Source: Caulobacteraceae bacterium
GTDB lineage: Bacteria > Pseudomonadota > Alphaproteobacteria > Caulobacterales > Caulobacteraceae
Direction of reading: 5' to 3'
NCBI GenBank assembly: GCA_947475735.1
Contig: CANJLQ010000002.1
Coordinates: 248,001-312,000, forward strand
DNA length: 64,000 nt
The position numbers and the translations under genes were made by a program. The notes under the pieces were generated by a model that worked only from the letters and a program-made list of their open reading frames with translations, made no database searches and was not told the DNA's origin. How positions within the stretch are numbered: position 1 is the first letter of the stretch; the number at the start of each line of letters is the position of its first letter. Of this stretch, positions 50,303 through 58,756 are shown in pieces.

Positions 50303-50557
50303 ATGGGACTCGGTATTATCGGTTGGCTCGTCATCGGCATTCTCGCCGGCTGGCTGGCTGAGAAAGTCATGGGCCGCAATCACGGTCTGATCACCAATCT
50401 GATCGTCGGCGTCATCGGCGCCCTGATCGGTGGCTTCATTGCCTCGAACCTGTTCGGCGTGCCGGTCGGCGGCTTCAACATCATGACCTTCCTGGTCGCG
50501 TTCGGTGGTGCCTGCCTGCTGCTGTTCCTGCTGGGACTGGTCAAGCGTCGCGCTTGA
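50303..50557 (+). CDS. GlsB/YeaQ/YmgE-type stress membrane protein
   Basis: Small transglycosylase-associated (GlsB/YeaQ) family membrane protein of 84 aa. Three membrane spans are seen: IIGWLVIGILAGWLAEKVM, LITNLIVGVIGALIGGFI, and FLVAFGGACLLLFLLGLV. The Gly-rich WL-x-G-x-x-AG-W pattern is typical. Family members are stress-induced, of unknown mechanism. It lies 74 nt after glmS with its own terminator. Confidence 0.9.
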   Translation: MGLGIIGWLVIGILAGWLAEKVMGRNHGLITNLIVGVIGALIGGFIASNLFGVPVGGFNIMTFLVAFGGACLLLFLLGLVKRRA

Positions 50558-50582
50558 TCGACACACTGCAGAACGAATGATG

Positions 50583-50612
50583 AAGGGCGGTCCTCACGGG
50601 CCGCCCTTTTTC
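50583..50612 (+). terminator. Intrinsic terminator after the GlsB-like gene
   Basis: AAGGGCGG (50583-50590) pairs with CCGCCCTT (50601-50608), followed by a run of Ts. It is a classic Rho-independent terminator 26 nt past the stop codon. Confidence 0.88.
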
Positions 50613-50628
50613 CGTGGTTCCCTGTTTC

Positions 50629-50652
50629 CCGCTCATCCCGCAGGATGAGCGG
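50629..50652. repeat. 24-nt palindrome made of two family-2 repeat ends
   Basis: CCGCTCATCC and GGATGAGCGG flank a 4-nt CGCA loop. These are the outermost ten bases of the two arms of the family-2 unit (24349, 58757) joined end to end, with the interior missing. It lies between the terminator and a convergent dehydrogenase gene. Confidence 0.7.
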
Positions 50653-50666
50653 AGAGGGTCAGGCCT

Positions 50667-51653
50667 TCAGAACATCGCCGGAATGACGCGGTCCGGCGGG
50701 CGGTGCCCATTCTGAAAGGTCATGATGTTGGCGATGACCCGATCGCCCATGTCCTGGCGCGCCTCCAGCGTCGCCGAGCCGAGATGGGGCAGCAGCACGA
50801 CGTTGGGATGGCCGATCAGGCCGGGATGAATGGCCGGCTCGTTCTCGAACACGTCGAGCCCCACCCCTGCAAGGCTGCGGCGCGCGACCGCCTCCGACAG
50901 GGCCGCCTCGTCGATCAGCTCGCCCCGGGCGGTGTTGATCAAAAGGGCATGCGGCTGAAGCAGGGCCAGCCGACGCGCGTCCAACAGATGGTGGGTCTCC
51001 TTGGTCGCCGGACAGTTCAGCGAGATCACATCCATGCGCGACAGCATCTGGTCCAGATCGTCCCAGTAGGTCGCGCCCAGTTCCTCTTCGATCCGCGGAC
51101 TGACGGCCTTCCTGTTATGATAGTGGATCTGCATCCCCGACGCCTTGGCCCGGCGCGCCAGGGCCTGGCCGATCCGGCCCATGCCGACGATGCCCAGCCG
51201 TTTGCCCCACAGCTTTCGCCCGCACATCCAGGTCGGGGTCCAGCCCTCGAACCGGCCGTCGGCGATGACCTGGGCCCCCTCCACGATGCGGCGGCTGACG
51301 GCCAGGATCAGGCTCATGGCCAGGTCGGCGGTGTCCTCGGTCAGGACGCCCGGCGTATTGGTGATGATGATCTGGCGCGCGACGGCGGCGTCGATGTCGA
51401 TGTGATCCACCCCCGCGCCGAAGTTGGCGATCATCTTCAGCCGCTCGCCCGCTCCGGCGATCAGGCTCCCGTCGATCTCGTCGGTGATGGTCGGCACCAG
51501 GACGTCCGCGCGCTGGACCGCCGCCTCCAGGGCTGCCCGATCCATCGGCACGTCCTTGAGGTTCAGCTCGGCGTCGAACAGCTCGCGCATGCGCGTCTCG
51601 ACCGCGTCGGGCAATCTTCTGGTTAAGACGACCTTAAGCCGTGTGCTGGACAT
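50667..51653 (-). CDS. D-2-hydroxyacid dehydrogenase (glyoxylate/hydroxypyruvate reductase-like)
   Basis: NAD(P)-dependent D-isomer 2-hydroxyacid dehydrogenase (328 aa), likely a glyoxylate or hydroxypyruvate reductase. The nucleotide loop is LGIVGMGRIGQALARRA. The catalytic Arg is in LLINTARGELIDEAAL, the Glu in GLDVFENEPAI, and the His in VVLLPHLGSATLEARQDM. The start at 51653 (MSSTRLKVVLTRRLP) was chosen over a longer upstream option. Substrate specificity is inferred from the family. Confidence 0.9.
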   Translation of the reverse strand: MSSTRLKVVLTRRLPDAVETRMRELFDAELNLKDVPMDRAALEAAVQRADVLVPTITDEIDGSLIAGAGERLKMIANFGAGVDHIDIDAAVARQIIITNTPGVLTEDTADLAMSLILAVSRRIVEGAQVIADGRFEGWTPTWMCGRKLWGKRLGIVGMGRIGQALARRAKASGMQIHYHNRKAVSPRIEEELGATYWDDLDQMLSRMDVISLNCPATKETHHLLDARRLALLQPHALLINTARGELIDEAALSEAVARRSLAGVGLDVFENEPAIHPGLIGHPNVVLLPHLGSATLEARQDMGDRVIANIMTFQNGHRPPDRVIPAMF

Positions 51654-51732
51654 AGGAGCCTTGGATTTCCCGCGAGCGGTCTGCCCGGTGTCTAGCAAGT
51701 CTCACCCCCGTGTCCAAAGCCTGTCGCGCCGG

Positions 51733-52257
51733 ATGGCGACGATCTTGGCCGCCACGGCGCTCGGCGTTCTGGCCGGAGCAGGCGCGACCATGCCAGACGG
51801 CCGCCCGACGCCCACCGGGCTCGAGGTGCCGCGCTGGGTCTCGCTGAAGTCGTCGGAGGTGCGGGCACGGCAAGGACCCGGGCTGGATCACCGCATCCTG
51901 TGGGAGTACCGCGCGGCCGGTCTGCCGGTGCAGGTGATCGCCGAGACGCGCGAATGGCGAAAGATCTGCGATCCCGAGGGCGCGGTCGCCTGGATCCATC
52001 GCAGCGTGGCGTCCGGTCGTCGCGGCGCCTTCAACGCCTCGGCCGACGAAGTCCCTGTTCGGGCGCGGCCGGACGACGAGGCCGCGATCAAGGCCCGTTT
52101 CAGCCCACGCTCCCTGATCGCGCTGGACGACTGCGAAGACGGCTGGTGCCGCGTGCGCGCCAACAAGCTGCGGGGCTGGGTCAAGGCCGATTCGGTGTTC
52201 GGGGCCGCCGACACCGCCCAGTGCGACGCCGCGCGACCGGCCGGCGAAGCGCGCTGA
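51733..52257 (+). CDS. Exported bacterial SH3-domain protein
   Basis: A 174-residue exported protein with two bacterial SH3-like domains: WVSLKSSEVRARQGPG then WREKICD-like AETREWRKICDPEGAVAW, and VPVRARPDDEAAIKA then DDCEDGWCRVRANKLRGWV. The N-terminus MATILAATALGVLAGAGA is a signal. A GTG start at 51688 would add a basic n-region and is possible. SH3 proteins of this type bind cell-wall peptides; the actual role is unknown. It is divergent from the dehydrogenase. Confidence 0.85.
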   Translation: MATILAATALGVLAGAGATMPDGRPTPTGLEVPRWVSLKSSEVRARQGPGLDHRILWEYRAAGLPVQVIAETREWRKICDPEGAVAWIHRSVASGRRGAFNASADEVPVRARPDDEAAIKARFSPRSLIALDDCEDGWCRVRANKLRGWVKADSVFGAADTAQCDAARPAGEAR

Positions 52258-52374
52258 TCCCCCTGTCCCCCTGTCATGGGGCGGACGAAGCCGGTGTTGA
52301 CCCCCGCCCCCGGCCATGTCACGCCCCCGCCACACTGGGCTCAAGCAGCGCGAAGCGCGCCAGCCCGACCAGGC

Positions 52375-52926
52375 ATGCCGGAGCCCACCCTTTTGAGCCA
52401 GTCGCAATATCCCTCGTCCTTCGACCACGCCGCCTTGCTGGCGTCGGGACGCGGCGAACTGTTCGGACCCGGCAATGCCCAGCTGCCGGCACCGCCGATG
52501 CTGATGTTCGATCGGATCACCACGGTCACCGGCGACGGCGGCGAGCACGGCAAGGGCTATATGGAGGCCGAACTGGATATCCATCCGGACCTCTGGTTCT
52601 TCGGCTGCCACTTCATCGGCGACCCGGTCATGCCAGGCTGCCTGGGCCTGGACGCCATGTGGCAGCTGGTCGGTTTCTACCTGGGCTGGATCGGTGGGCC
52701 GGGACGCGGCCGGGCGCTGGGCGTCGGCGAGGTCAAGTTCACTGGGCAGGTGACGCCTGACGTCAGGAAAGTGACGTACAAGATCACGCTGAAGCGCGTC
52801 ATCAACCGCCGCCTGGTCATGGGCATCGCCGATGGGGTTCTGGAAGCCGACGGCGTGCCTATCTATACGGCGACCGACATGCGCGTCGGCCTGTTCCAGC
52901 CGGGCGAAAAGCCGTCCGGCGGCTGA
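52375..52926 (+). CDS. fabA: 3-hydroxydecanoyl-ACP dehydratase/isomerase FabA
   Basis: Dehydratase and trans-2/cis-3-decenoyl-ACP isomerase that creates the double bond in unsaturated fatty acids (183 aa). The active-site His is in [17 protein letters not shown], followed by [14 protein letters not shown]. The start is the ATG at 52375; an in-frame extension to 52276 looks non-coding. It is followed by fabB, an antiporter, and fabI, so it heads the unsaturated fatty-acid cluster. Confidence 0.96.
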   Translation: MPEPTLLSQSQYPSSFDHAALLASGRGELFGPGNAQLPAPPMLMFDRITTVTGDGGEHGKGYMEAELDIHPDLWFFGCHFIGDPVMPGCLGLDAMWQLVGFYLGWIGGPGRGRALGVGEVKFTGQVTPDVRKVTYKITLKRVINRRLVMGIADGVLEADGVPIYTATDMRVGLFQPGEKPSGG

Positions 52927-52981
52927 CAACTCACGATAACCGCGATCAACGCGGACCTAGGGCTTGAAAAGGAAACTCTGA

Positions 52982-54211
52982 ATGCGGCGTGTCGTCGTCA
53001 CCGGTCTGGGCATCGTCTCCTCCATCGGCACGGGGGCCCAAGAGGTCACCGCGTCGCTGCGCTCGGCGAAATCGGGCGTCGTCGCCGCGCCGGATCACAT
53101 CGCGCATGGCTTCCGCAGCCAGGTCTGGGCCCCGCCGTCGCTCGGCGTGACCGCAGACGATTGGGGGCCCCTGGTCGATCGTCGCGCCGCGCGATTCCTC
53201 GCCAACGGCACCGCCTGGGGACACATCGCCTTCGAGGAGGCGTTGAAGGACTCGGGCATGACGGCCGAGGACATCCGCGACGACCGTATCGGCCTGATCG
53301 TCGGCGAAGGCGGTCCCTCGACCCAGGTCATCCTGCAGGCTGCTCAGACCACGATGGAAAAGGGCTCGCCCAAGCGGATCGGCCCCTTCGCCGTGCCCAA
53401 GGCCATGGCCAGCGGCCCGTCGGCGGTGCTGTCGACCTGGTTCCAGATGCGCGGCGTCAACTATTCGATCAGCTCGGCCTGCGCGACCTCGGCCCACTGC
53501 ATCGGCGCGGGCACCGAACAGATCCAGTGGGGCAAGCAGGACGTGGTCTTCGCCGGCGGCGTCGAGGACATCGACTGGTCCATGTCCAACATGTTCGACG
53601 CGATGGGGGCCATGTCCTCGGACTTCAACGACCGTCCCTCGGTCGCCAGCCGCGCCTATGACCGGGACCGCGACGGCTTCGTGATCGCCGGCGGCGCCGG
53701 CATCGTGGTGCTGGAAGAGTACGAGCGGGCCAAGGCGCGCGGGGCCAAGATCTATGCCGAGGTCGTGGGCTACGGTGCCAACGCCGACGGCTACGACATG
53801 GTCGCCCCTTCGGGCGAGGGCGCCCAGCGCTGCATGAAGATCGCCCTCGACCAGGCCGGCGGCCGGACCATCGACTACTTGAACCCGCACGGCACCTCGA
53901 CGCCGGTGGGCGACTCCAAGGAGATGGAGGCGGTCCGCAGCGTGTTCGGCGACGCGATGCCGCTGATCTCCTCGACCAAGTCCCTGACGGGCCACAGCCT
54001 CGGTGCCGCCGGAGCGCAGGAGGCGATCTATTCGCTCTTGATGCTGCACCACGGCTTCGCGGCCGAGAGCGCCCACATCGAAAATCTGGACCCCCAGTTC
54101 GACGGCATGCCGATCCTGCGTGAACGCAAGGACGGCGAACTGACCACCGTCATGTCCAACAGCTTCGGCTTCGGCGGCACCAACGGAACGGTGATCTTCT
54201 CCAAGGTGTGA
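52982..54211 (+). CDS. fabB: 3-oxoacyl-ACP synthase I FabB
   Basis: Condensing enzyme that elongates cis-3-decenoyl-ACP made by FabA (409 aa). The active Cys is in SISSACATSAHCIG, and the two histidines are in NPHGTSTPVGD and SLTGHSLGAAGAQE. A glycine-rich end NSFGFGGTNGTVIFSKV completes the thiolase fold. It lies 55 nt downstream of fabA, the classic fabA-fabB pair of Alphaproteobacteria. Confidence 0.97.
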   Translation: MRRVVVTGLGIVSSIGTGAQEVTASLRSAKSGVVAAPDHIAHGFRSQVWAPPSLGVTADDWGPLVDRRAARFLANGTAWGHIAFEEALKDSGMTAEDIRDDRIGLIVGEGGPSTQVILQAAQTTMEKGSPKRIGPFAVPKAMASGPSAVLSTWFQMRGVNYSISSACATSAHCIGAGTEQIQWGKQDVVFAGGVEDIDWSMSNMFDAMGAMSSDFNDRPSVASRAYDRDRDGFVIAGGAGIVVLEEYERAKARGAKIYAEVVGYGANADGYDMVAPSGEGAQRCMKIALDQAGGRTIDYLNPHGTSTPVGDSKEMEAVRSVFGDAMPLISSTKSLTGHSLGAAGAQEAIYSLLMLHHGFAAESAHIENLDPQFDGMPILRERKDGELTTVMSNSFGFGGTNGTVIFSKV

Positions 54212-54271
54212 GGCACGGCGGGACGATCCGCCGTCTGACGCATTCAGACCCGTTCAACGGAGGCTCCCCGC

Positions 54272-55567
54272 CTGGAAATCGACCCCTACATCCTGTTCCT
54301 GCTCGGCCTCGGCGCGATCGTCCTTCTGGTGTCCTGGGCCCCCAAGGGGCTCAGCCGGCTGCCGTTGTCGCTGGCCATGATCTGCGTCGGCCTGGGCGCC
54401 GGCATCTTCAGCTTCGATTTCCTGTCGTTCAATCCGGACCCCCGGACCTGGGACACCCTGACGGAGCGGCTGACCGAGCTCGTGGTGATCATTTCGCTGA
54501 TGGGGGCCGGGTTGAAGCTGGATCGGCCGGTCAGCTGGAAGGGCTGGCAACCGACATGGCGGCTCCTGGCCATTGCCATGCCGCTCACGGTCGCGGCGAC
54601 CGCCTGGCTGGGCGTCGCGGGGCTGGGGTTCAGCCTGGCCATGGCGCTGCTGCTGGGCGCGGCCATGGCGCCGACCGATCCGGTTCTGGCGTCCGACGTC
54701 CAGACAGGACCACCGGGTTCGGGCGAGGACAACGAGGTCCGGTTCAACCTGACGGCCGAGGCCGGGCTGAACGACGCCCTGGCGTTTCCCTTCGTCAATC
54801 TGGCGATCCTGGTCTCCATGGCGGGAGCGGCGGCCTGGGCCGGAGAGGGGCTGGGGGAATGGCTGGCCGTCGACGTGGGCTGGAAACTGCTGGCCGGCGG
54901 CGGCATGGGCTGGGCGGTCGGAAAGGCCATGGGCTGGCTGTTCTTCCATGCCCACCGTCGCGGCCTGTCGCGGCACGCCGACGGTCTGGTGGCGATCGGG
55001 GCGACGTTCATCGCCTATGCGGCGACGGAGGTCGTCCACGGCTACGGATTCCTCGCCGTCTTCGTCTGCGCCCTGACGATCCGCGCGTCGGAACGCGAAG
55101 ACGACTTCCATGAGGAGATGCACGACTTCGCCGAGCAGATCGAACGCCTCCTGATGATGCTGGTGCTGGTGCTGTTCGGCGGGGCGCTCGCCAACGGTCT
55201 GCTGGACGCCCTGACATGGACAGACGTCGGGATCGGCCTGGCCATCCTGTTCATTGTTCGGCCGGTGTTCGGATATCTGGCGCTGATCGGCACGCCTCTG
55301 CTCCGGCGGGACAAGGTGCTGCTGGCCTATCTGGGCATTCGGGGGCTGGGGTCGGTCTATTACGTCGCCTACGCCCTCAATCACGGCCAGTTCGGTGATT
55401 CAGAGCGTCTGTGGGCCATCACCGGGTTCATCATCCTGACGTCCATCGTGGTCCACGGCGTGACGGCGACGCCGCTGATGGCGCTCATCGAGCGGCTGGG
55501 CGGCCGATCTTTGCAGGGCGAAGCGGCCCCTGCTAACCCTCCCCCCAAGGACGAACAGCTGGGCTGA
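54272..55567 (+). CDS. CPA1-family Na+/H+ antiporter, possible CTG start
   Basis: Sodium or cation/proton antiporter of the NhaP/CPA1 type, about 12 spans. Motifs are AAMAPTDPVLASDVQ and RFNLTAEAGLNDALAFPFVNL (the Asp/Asn transport site), then YGFLAVFVCALTIRAS. A GTG at 54329 is the first standard start, but the coding sense continues upstream in frame (EIDPYILFLLGLGAIVLL), completing the first membrane span. A strong CGGAGG (54258-54263) lies 8 nt before CTG at 54272, so a CTG start is proposed. It lies between fabB and fabI; no link to lipid synthesis is known. Confidence 0.82.
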   Translation: MEIDPYILFLLGLGAIVLLVSWAPKGLSRLPLSLAMICVGLGAGIFSFDFLSFNPDPRTWDTLTERLTELVVIISLMGAGLKLDRPVSWKGWQPTWRLLAIAMPLTVAATAWLGVAGLGFSLAMALLLGAAMAPTDPVLASDVQTGPPGSGEDNEVRFNLTAEAGLNDALAFPFVNLAILVSMAGAAAWAGEGLGEWLAVDVGWKLLAGGGMGWAVGKAMGWLFFHAHRRGLSRHADGLVAIGATFIAYAATEVVHGYGFLAVFVCALTIRASEREDDFHEEMHDFAEQIERLLMMLVLVLFGGALANGLLDALTWTDVGIGLAILFIVRPVFGYLALIGTPLLRRDKVLLAYLGIRGLGSVYYVAYALNHGQFGDSERLWAITGFIILTSIVVHGVTATPLMALIERLGGRSLQGEAAPANPPPKDEQLG

Positions 55568-55603
55568 TCCGGTACCGGACGCCCGCCCAACGGAGATCAG
55601 AAC

Positions 55604-56425
55604 ATGGCGAGCGAGAGCGGCTGGAACATGCCCACGGGCGAACTCATGAAGGGCAAGAAGGGCCTGATCATGGGGGTGGCGAACTCGAATTCGATCGCCT
55701 GGGGCATCGCCTCGCAGCTGGCCGCCCAGGGCGCCGAACTGGCCTTCACCTACCTCGGCGAGGGGCTGGAACGGCGCGTGCGCCCCCTGGCCGAAAGCGT
55801 CGGGGCCAAGGCCCTGATCCAGGCCGACGTGACCGACGACGCCTCCATGGACGCCGCCTTCGCCGAGCTGGAAAAGACCTTCGGCACCATCGACTTCGTC
55901 GTTCACTCGGTGGCCTTCGCCAACAAGGACGAGCTCAAGGGCTCCTTCGTCGAGAACACGTCACGCGACAGCTTCCTGCTCGCCATGAACATCTCGGCCT
56001 TCAGCTTCGTCGACGTGGCCAAGCGGGCATCGAAACTCATGCCGAACGGCGGGTCTCTGGTGACCATGACCTATCTGGGGTCCGAGCGCGCCATTCCGAA
56101 CTACAACACCATGGGCGTGGCCAAGGCGGCGCTGGAGGCCGCGACCCGCTACATCGCGCGCGACCTGGGACCTAAGGGCATCCGCGTCAACGCCATCTCG
56201 GCCGGCGCCATGCGCACCCTGTCGCTGGCCGGCATCTCAGGCGGCCGGGGGATGATCGCCCAGGGTCGCGCGATGTCGGCGATGAAGGAGGACACCTCGA
56301 TGGAAGGCGTCGCCGGCTGTGCCCTGTGGCTGTGCTCGGACCTGGGTCTGTCCACCACCGGTGAAGTCATCCACGTCGACGCGGGCTTCCACATGATGGG
56401 CTTGCCGGACGGCGAGGAGGGCTGA
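55604..56425 (+). CDS. fabI: Enoyl-ACP reductase (NADH) FabI
   Basis: NADH-dependent enoyl-ACP reductase, the last step of each fatty-acid elongation cycle (273 aa). It belongs to the short-chain dehydrogenase superfamily with the FabI-type cofactor site GVANSNSIAWGIA and AELAFTYLGE. The active pair Tyr-x6-Lys is YNTMGVAKAALE. DAGFHMMGLPDGEEG is the usual end. The start is the ATG at 55604; a downstream ATG (MPTGELMKG) is a shorter choice. Confidence 0.96.
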   Translation: MASESGWNMPTGELMKGKKGLIMGVANSNSIAWGIASQLAAQGAELAFTYLGEGLERRVRPLAESVGAKALIQADVTDDASMDAAFAELEKTFGTIDFVVHSVAFANKDELKGSFVENTSRDSFLLAMNISAFSFVDVAKRASKLMPNGGSLVTMTYLGSERAIPNYNTMGVAKAALEAATRYIARDLGPKGIRVNAISAGAMRTLSLAGISGGRGMIAQGRAMSAMKEDTSMEGVAGCALWLCSDLGLSTTGEVIHVDAGFHMMGLPDGEEG

Positions 56426-56431
56426 CATCCT

Positions 56432-56450
56432 CCCTCCCAAAGCGGGAGGG
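56432..56450 (+). promoter_or_regulatory. Hairpin covering the DoxX ribosome-binding site
   Basis: CCCTCCC (56432-56438) pairs with GGGAGGG (56444-56450) around AAAGC. The right arm is the only Shine-Dalgarno sequence for the DoxX start at 56455, so folding would hide it. It also resembles the tip of the family-4 hairpin element at 28621. Confidence 0.55.
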
Positions 56451-56454
56451 GACG

Positions 56455-56880
56455 ATGCGGCGGGGGCTGTTTCTGAATGATCTGAAGGGCGGGACGGACC
56501 TGGCTCTGCTGGCGCTCCGGCTCTTCCTCGGCGCCTTCCTGATCTACGGCGTGTGGGACAACATCGTCTCGGCGGAGCGGATGGCGGAGTTCGTCAGCTT
56601 CCTGACCGGGCTGAACTGCCCCCTGCCAGAGATCGCCGCGCCCGTGGCGGTCTGGGCCCAGTTCGCGGTCGGGGTGCTGCTGATCCCCGGGCTGTTGACC
56701 CGTTGGGCTGGCATCGTGCTGGCCATCAACTTCGTCGTGGCGGTCGCCCTGATCGCGCCGACGGGGGCGAGTTTCCGCGACCTCTATCCGCCCGCGATCC
56801 TGATCTTCATCGGCGCCCTGTTCGCCACCCAGGGGGCCGGCCGCCTATCGGCCGACGCGGCGTTAGGTCGCTCGACATAA
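56455..56880 (+). CDS. DoxX-family membrane protein
   Basis: DoxX-family protein (141 aa) with four membrane spans: LALLALRLFLGAFLIYGVWDN, the FAVGVLLIPGLLTRWAGI region, LAINFVVAVALIAPTG, and the last near PAILIFIGALF. DoxX proteins are quinone-linked or thiol-stress membrane proteins of poorly known function. It lies 29 nt after fabI on the same strand and is probably translated under control of a hairpin. Confidence 0.85.
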   Translation: MRRGLFLNDLKGGTDLALLALRLFLGAFLIYGVWDNIVSAERMAEFVSFLTGLNCPLPEIAAPVAVWAQFAVGVLLIPGLLTRWAGIVLAINFVVAVALIAPTGASFRDLYPPAILIFIGALFATQGAGRLSADAALGRST

Positions 56881-56916
56881 ATCAGGCGGTGGTTGGCTGG
56901 GCGCGACCGTCTGAAA

Positions 56917-57150
56917 GGTTTCATCACAGCGAGCACAGCGAAGGCACAACGGGCACGGCGGGACCGAATGCGCGGAGCGACCATCGATTGATCCTGTTTG
57001 AGTTCGAAGCTCAGGGTTTCGGCGAGGATGGATTGGCGGCAGAGCCGCCCTTAAATGGGCGAGGCGTCCGGGGTGACCGGTCGGCGACCTCAAAACCCGC
57101 TCGGTCCCGTCGTGTCCGTTGTGCCTTCGCTGTGCTCGCCGTGATGAACC
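56917..57150. repeat. Family-3 inverted repeat (copy H)
   Basis: The 312-nt gap between DoxX and the GST gene is mostly this element. A ~51-nt arm (56917-56967, starting GGTTTCATCACAGCGAGCAC) recurs inverted at 57101-57150 with only a few mismatches. The inner ~130 nt show no gene. It is related to the pair at 17576-17695. Confidence 0.85.
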
Positions 57151-57192
57151 TGTTTGCCGCGCTCGGATGCCTCCGCTGACGCACCAATGGCT

Positions 57193-57903
57193 CTAGACGC
57201 TGGGCCGCGCCGGGATCGTCAGCCCCCTTGCCACCGCCGGCCGCGCCTCGCAGCGCGCCACCCATTCCGGCACGGCCGTCAGCGCGTCCCAGCCGACCAG
57301 ATCGCCCGCCGCGTAGAAGGCGGGGATGGCGCGGACCCAGCCGATCAGGGCGATGTCGGCGATGGTGAAGTCGTCGCCCATGATGAAGGGCCGGTCCGCC
57401 AGACGGCCTTCCAGCACGCCCAGCAGCCGCTTGACCTCGGCGGCGAAGCGGTCGCGCGGCCGCTTGTCCTCAATGTCCTTGCCCGCGAACTTGTGGAAGA
57501 AGCCGAGCTGGCCCGTCATCGGCCCCAGCGCCGCCATCTGCCAGAACACCCACTGCAGGGTCTCGTAACGCCCCGCCGGATCGGCGGGGATCAGCTTGCC
57601 CGCCTTGTCGGCGAGGTAGCCCAGGATGGCGCCCGACTCCCACAGGACGAACGGCTTTCCGCCCGGCCCGTCGGGATCGAGGATCGCCGGAATCTTGCCG
57701 TTCGGGTTCAGCGACAGATAGTCGGCCGTCCAGGTCTGGTTCTGCATGATGTCGACGAAGTGCGCCTCGTACGGCAGGCCCAGCTCCTCCAGAGCGATGG
57801 CGACCTTCACGCCGTTCGGAGTGGGGGTGGAGTAGAGCTGCAGGACCGACGGGTCCTTCGGCGGATACTGGTTGGTGATCGGAAAGGCGCTGAGGTCGGC
57901 CAT
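57193..57903 (-). CDS. Glutathione S-transferase, YghU/YfcG-like (nu class)
   Basis: Glutathione S-transferase-fold protein (236 aa). The N-terminal thioredoxin-like part has STPTPNGVKVAIALEELGLPYE, with the Thr/Asn pair typical of nu-class enzymes such as YfcG and YghU. GKIPAILDPDG (cis-Pro) and LWESGAILGYLADK bind glutathione, and the helical C-terminal domain holds FTIADIALIGWV. Nu-class enzymes reduce disulfides with two glutathiones. The start is the ATG at 57903. Confidence 0.9.
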   Translation of the reverse strand: MADLSAFPITNQYPPKDPSVLQLYSTPTPNGVKVAIALEELGLPYEAHFVDIMQNQTWTADYLSLNPNGKIPAILDPDGPGGKPFVLWESGAILGYLADKAGKLIPADPAGRYETLQWVFWQMAALGPMTGQLGFFHKFAGKDIEDKRPRDRFAAEVKRLLGVLEGRLADRPFIMGDDFTIADIALIGWVRAIPAFYAAGDLVGWDALTAVPEWVARCEARPAVARGLTIPARPSV

Positions 57904-58041
57904 GAGATACAGTCCCGGTTGCGGTTGAGGGGCATGTGGGAGGCTTTCGCTCACGCGCAAGTGTCCGTTACCCGACGCATGGCGGGTTGACCGCGCCCGG
58001 TGCAGCTTGGCCTTATCCCGTCCTCAGCGAGGGAGGTGCCC

Positions 58042-58215
58042 GTGGCCCACAAGTTCGAAATCTACCAGGACAAGGCCGGAGAGTTCCGGGTCCGCTTCAA
58101 GTACAACGCCGAAGTCATCTTCTCGACTGAAGGCTACTCCGACAAATCCGGAGCAAAGCGGGCGATCGAGTCGATCAAGAAACACGTCGGCGACGCCGAG
58201 GTCGTGGACGGCTAG
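58042..58215 (+). CDS. YegP-family (DUF1508) single-domain protein
   Basis: A 57-residue single-copy DUF1508/YegP domain: AHKFEIYQDKAGEFRVRFK, then TEGYSDKSGAKRAIESIKKH. E. coli YegP has two tandem copies; one is common elsewhere. The start is GTG at 58042, fixed by GGGAGGTGCC directly upstream. The function is unknown. The stop overlaps the rimM stop as CTAG. Confidence 0.88.
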   Translation: MAHKFEIYQDKAGEFRVRFKYNAEVIFSTEGYSDKSGAKRAIESIKKHVGDAEVVDG

Positions 58216-58748
58216 TCCGGCTCGCGCTCGCCGACCTCGGCCGGGCGGACGGCCAGCAGCCAGCCGTCGGCGATGTGCAGTTCCGGCACCGCCTCGCGGG
58301 TGAACGGCAGGTACCAGGTCGGCCCCCCGGCAACGGGCGCGATCTCCAGCATGTCGTCGGCGCCGAAGTTCTGGACCGCCTTGACCGAGCCCAGCACCTC
58401 GCCCGCCTCATCTCGGGCCTGCAGCCCGACAAGGTCGGTCAGGTAGAACTCGTCCTCGTCCGGCTCGGGCAGGGCCTTACGCGGGACGTGGAGCTTGAGG
58501 TTCCGCAGGGCGTCGGCCTCCTCCTTGGTCGCGACCTCCTTGACCCGGGCCACAAGCCCGTCCTTGGTAACGCGCGCCGGGCCCAGCGTCAGAGCATGGC
58601 TGCCGTCGGCGCGCAGGAGCGGCCCATAGGCGGTCAGCGCCATGGGATCGGCCGTATAGGTCGTGATCCGCACCTCGCCCTTGACCCCGAACGCCCCGGC
58701 GACGTGGGCGACGAGGATGAGTTTGGAATTGGGGGTCGCTGCAGACAC
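58212..58748 (-). CDS. rimM: Ribosome maturation factor RimM
   Basis: 16S-processing and 30S maturation factor with a RimM N-terminal and a PRC-barrel domain (178 aa). It starts MSAATPNSKLILVAHVAGAFGVKGEVRI and includes PDEDEFYLTDLVGLQ. It follows rpsP in the usual ffh-rpsP-rimM order, with a family-2 repeat inserted between. trmD and rplS, normally next, are not found downstream; instead it meets yegP with overlapping stop codons. Confidence 0.95.
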   Translation of the reverse strand: MSAATPNSKLILVAHVAGAFGVKGEVRITTYTADPMALTAYGPLLRADGSHALTLGPARVTKDGLVARVKEVATKEEADALRNLKLHVPRKALPEPDEDEFYLTDLVGLQARDEAGEVLGSVKAVQNFGADDMLEIAPVAGGPTWYLPFTREAVPELHIADGWLLAVRPAEVGEREPD

Positions 58749-58756
58749 AGGAAACT

